A stretch of 64,000 bases of DNA from the NCBI GenBank assembly GCA_011033025.1, contig WFMF01000057.1:62001-126000 (forward strand), written 5' to 3'. Made by a program: the position numbers and the translations under genes. The stretch is from Beroe forskalii (taxonomy: Eukaryota; Ctenophora; Nuda; Beroida; Beroidae). The notes below the pieces were generated by a model. It saw only the letters and a list, made by a program, of their open reading frames with translations. It did not search any database and was not told the DNA's origin. Below, one piece after another: positions 61,826 through 64,000 of the stretch. Every line of letters begins with the position of its first letter. Position 1 is the stretch's first letter.

Positions 61826-61912
61826 CATCAACAACCCCCTCTAGAAGCAAATCCAGTGGTTATCAGCTATCTGCATCTCTTCTTGCAAATCCAATGGTTA
61901 GCAAAAACTTAC
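61805..61912 (+). repeat. Three degenerate copies of the DCAF1 CDS end
   Basis: AGCAAATCGAGTGGTTAAC recurs as AGCAAATCCAGTGGTTATC and GCAAATCCAATGGTTAGC, about 45 bp apart, running into the 3' UTR. Confidence 0.75.
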
Positions 61913-62764
61913 GTTCCCTCTACTTAAATGTAGTCGCAAATCACTACCAGTACTCGTGCTGCACAAGATTGTGTAATTGTGAGCACAAACTTTGACTTTT
62001 GGAAAATTTTTATCATGAGATAGACAGCTTAGGATATAATGAAGTACGAACTTTGGGGCTAATTGATTAAACTGACTTGAGCATGCGACTGCGAGGAATT
62101 AACAAACTGGAATGATATTGAAGTTTCGGGCAGCTGTATTCTAACTCTGCCTTCCCACTGCAGGTTTTAGGAGTATCTCGTTTTTATTTTATCCATACCT
62201 CCCTGTTATAATATACAAAATACGTAAATATGCCAATTAAATGAATCTTTGAATATTTGCCTCTAACGCAAGACTTATGCCTCTGTTAGTGATAAGATCT
62301 GATATAACAGACTGTGTGACTTATTCCGCTACACTGACTCATGCTGAAAGTTTTATTTGATATGCTATAATTCGATATTCTGGCTGAACGAAAATGTTGG
62401 GATTATCTTTAAAACCCCCAAACTTCGCACCAAATTTGTTGTATATATTCAAAAATATGAGGATTTTTCGAAAATACCCAAATTGTCCACTATTTAATTT
62501 GATTACTATACTTCAATTGCACTAGGAAAAATTAAAATCGGTTAATTAATTATACTACGTGATGCTGATATGAACAAATTTTCATAAATTTAATTACATT
62601 TGATTTAATTTATTGCCGTATTTTAGAACTTACTATTTTAAACCTGTCACTGGCATTAGAAATTTTTTACGACCTTATTATTTTTGTTTAAGTAGCGCTT
62701 ATTATAGTTGTAGCTGAGGCTGGTGGACAATAGTGGTAGGATTTAACCGTTTTGGATGTGTAAA
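61826..62764 (+). other. DCAF1 3' UTR and intergenic DNA
   Basis: AT-rich, no AATAAA signal found close to the stop, so the transcript end is not placed. No other gene seen. Confidence 0.5.
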
Positions 62765-62837
62765 CTAGAAAATTTCATGCAATGTAAGTAATGGAGGAGT
62801 TCTTAAGAGCTTAAGGTTGATTAACATTTTATTTTTA

Positions 62838-63112
62838 CCGTGTGGCGGACAAGCATATGGGTTCCACTTGCACAAATTTTCGAACGTGTTACTGTTGAAA
62901 TATTGCTTCAGTTTTTCATGCTGAAAAGGTGTAGGCAGGTACTGGCGAGTCTTCCAATATTGACTCAACGACCTGTTGATATTATCATGTTGTAAGGCAC
63001 TACCATGTTTCACAAAGCAAATTACAAACCTAGTAGCAATTGCGAGAAGAACTAAGAGAATGACAGTGATGACCCGACTCTTTTGTGCGCCGCCTATTCT
63101 ATTACGGGGCAC
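62838..63112 (-). CDS. Possible first exon of a type II membrane protein
   Basis: Begins MPRNRIGGAQKSR, then a hydrophobic segment VITVILLVLLAIATRFVICF (about residues 14-33) and a polar, Cys-containing lumenal part (CKWNPYACPPHG). A possible donor GTAAAA follows the CPPH codons on the minus strand. The layout (short basic N-terminus, one signal anchor) is typical of Golgi glycosyl- or sulfotransferases, but the catalytic part is not in the window and I cannot name a family. Confidence 0.35.
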
Positions 63113-64000
63113 GTTGTGCTTTTTTGCGGCGTTCAGATGTGCTTCTTTTGAATGGAAATTGCATTCAACATTGGCGCGCTACCACGCGCCGCAAAAGGCA
63201 CATTTGTGCGCACCGTGCAACTGTATGAATGCGTCGGGACACGGCCGCGTGGTATTGGTAATGAAATAATCTGCAAGTTGTGCGACACTTTGTTCACCTC
63301 CGTACCGGTACACCATACATGATTCCTAATCCTATCACTATCAGTATCACACCGGTGCACAGTGACTCCCGTGTCAGTGTGTACTGTGCAAGTGCAACTT
63401 GGTCATGGTGATGTAACAATCATTTTCAGAAAATCAAATTTTATACGTTACTCTGCCCAAATCAAGATTTCTACGGTATTAAGTCATGAATTTGTGAACT
63501 TGAACTTGAAGCTGAAGACTATGGATACAGTACAGTGTACTCATTGTCTGTTTCCATGGCCCCTGGGGTATATGGTTTATTGGGCTAGGGGGCCGAAAAA
63601 CCGCGTGTGGTACACTTTGTACTGCACAATCACCCTGCCCAACTGATGACCCGTTTTTAGCCCAGAGCATCTCATACCTTTTCAGGCCTTAAATTATTAT
63701 TAAACTCATATAAATTACTTGCTAGTTGAATGTATGAATGACAAAAATTGACCTATATGTAAAAATTAACTTAGATTTTTTGTTACTCTTGAATGCATGA
63801 TTTTAATTTGCATATTTATACCTATATTTTAATTATAAATTTACCTTAAACCCCCAAGACATGACATGGTCTATTCGCTGCAACTTTGTACTGTGTTTTA
63901 TAGATTACAATAAGTAATAATATACCGATACGTATTTTATCATCTATTAAAGTTTAACCTGATAGTTCTCTAACTCAATTGTTGACATTGACAACCATCT
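63113..64000. other. Right-hand flank, dispersed repeats only
   Basis: 63600-63680 resembles 20290-20370 (TTTGTACTGCA(C/T)AATCACCC) and 63880-63915 resembles 36940-36975. Small ORFs are not supported as genes. Confidence 0.5.

Overview
This is a window of nuclear DNA from an invertebrate animal. It has spliceosomal introns with GT-AG borders, an AT-rich background, an animal DCAF1 (VPRBP) gene, a non-LTR retrotransposon, and many satellites and non-autonomous DNA transposons. I cannot place the species; a non-vertebrate metazoan is as far as the proteins take me. Nothing here looks prokaryotic.

One host gene frames almost the whole window. DCAF1, the substrate receptor of the CUL4-DDB1 ubiquitin ligase, runs on the + strand from the left edge to a stop codon at 61823-61825. 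I could reconstruct 27 exons (the first is only a 10-base tail). Exons 2 to 27 sum to 4023 nt, i.e. 1340 codons plus stop, with phase preserved at every junction. The armadillo-like N-terminal region lies in 1-6330. A single intron of about 39 kb follows (6331-45454). The LisH motif, the WD40 propeller with two WDxR boxes and the acidic tail lie in 45455-61825, where a further 10.8-kb intron (47423-58236) interrupts the propeller.

The 39-kb intron holds, in order: a 174-bp satellite (6475-7850); a 5-kb array full of GGTACC sites (8440-13400); an inverted piece of the first satellite (13660-14040); a 4-kb, 176-bp satellite that flips strand at its middle (14150-18330); a permuted inverted repeat (20883-22308); two tandem copies of a segment carrying an intronless DEAD-box helicase gene and an antisense cytosolic sulfotransferase gene; a perfect palindromic element (36121-36350); a 4.3-kb fold-back element with a hAT-like element nested in it (38853-43198); and a cloverleaf-like cluster of hairpins (43908-44088). 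In the duplicated segment the first helicase (24240-26108) is intact and its sulfotransferase is a fragment. The second helicase (31514-33489) has a frameshift and its sulfotransferase (34912-35778) is intact.

The second large intron holds a 10.4-kb insertion (47451-57890) with G-run/C-run inverted termini and an apparent 8-bp target duplication. Inside are a 29-bp dyad minisatellite, a 666-bp tandem duplication and a non-LTR retrotransposon (coding part 53183-56844, minus strand).

The most unusual signal is in the DCAF1 gene itself. At seven of its exon-intron borders the splice site and the adjacent exon end have been tandemly multiplied, giving arrays of 2 to 9 near-identical splice donors or acceptors. 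At two of these borders the extra copies keep the reading frame and could give protein variants.
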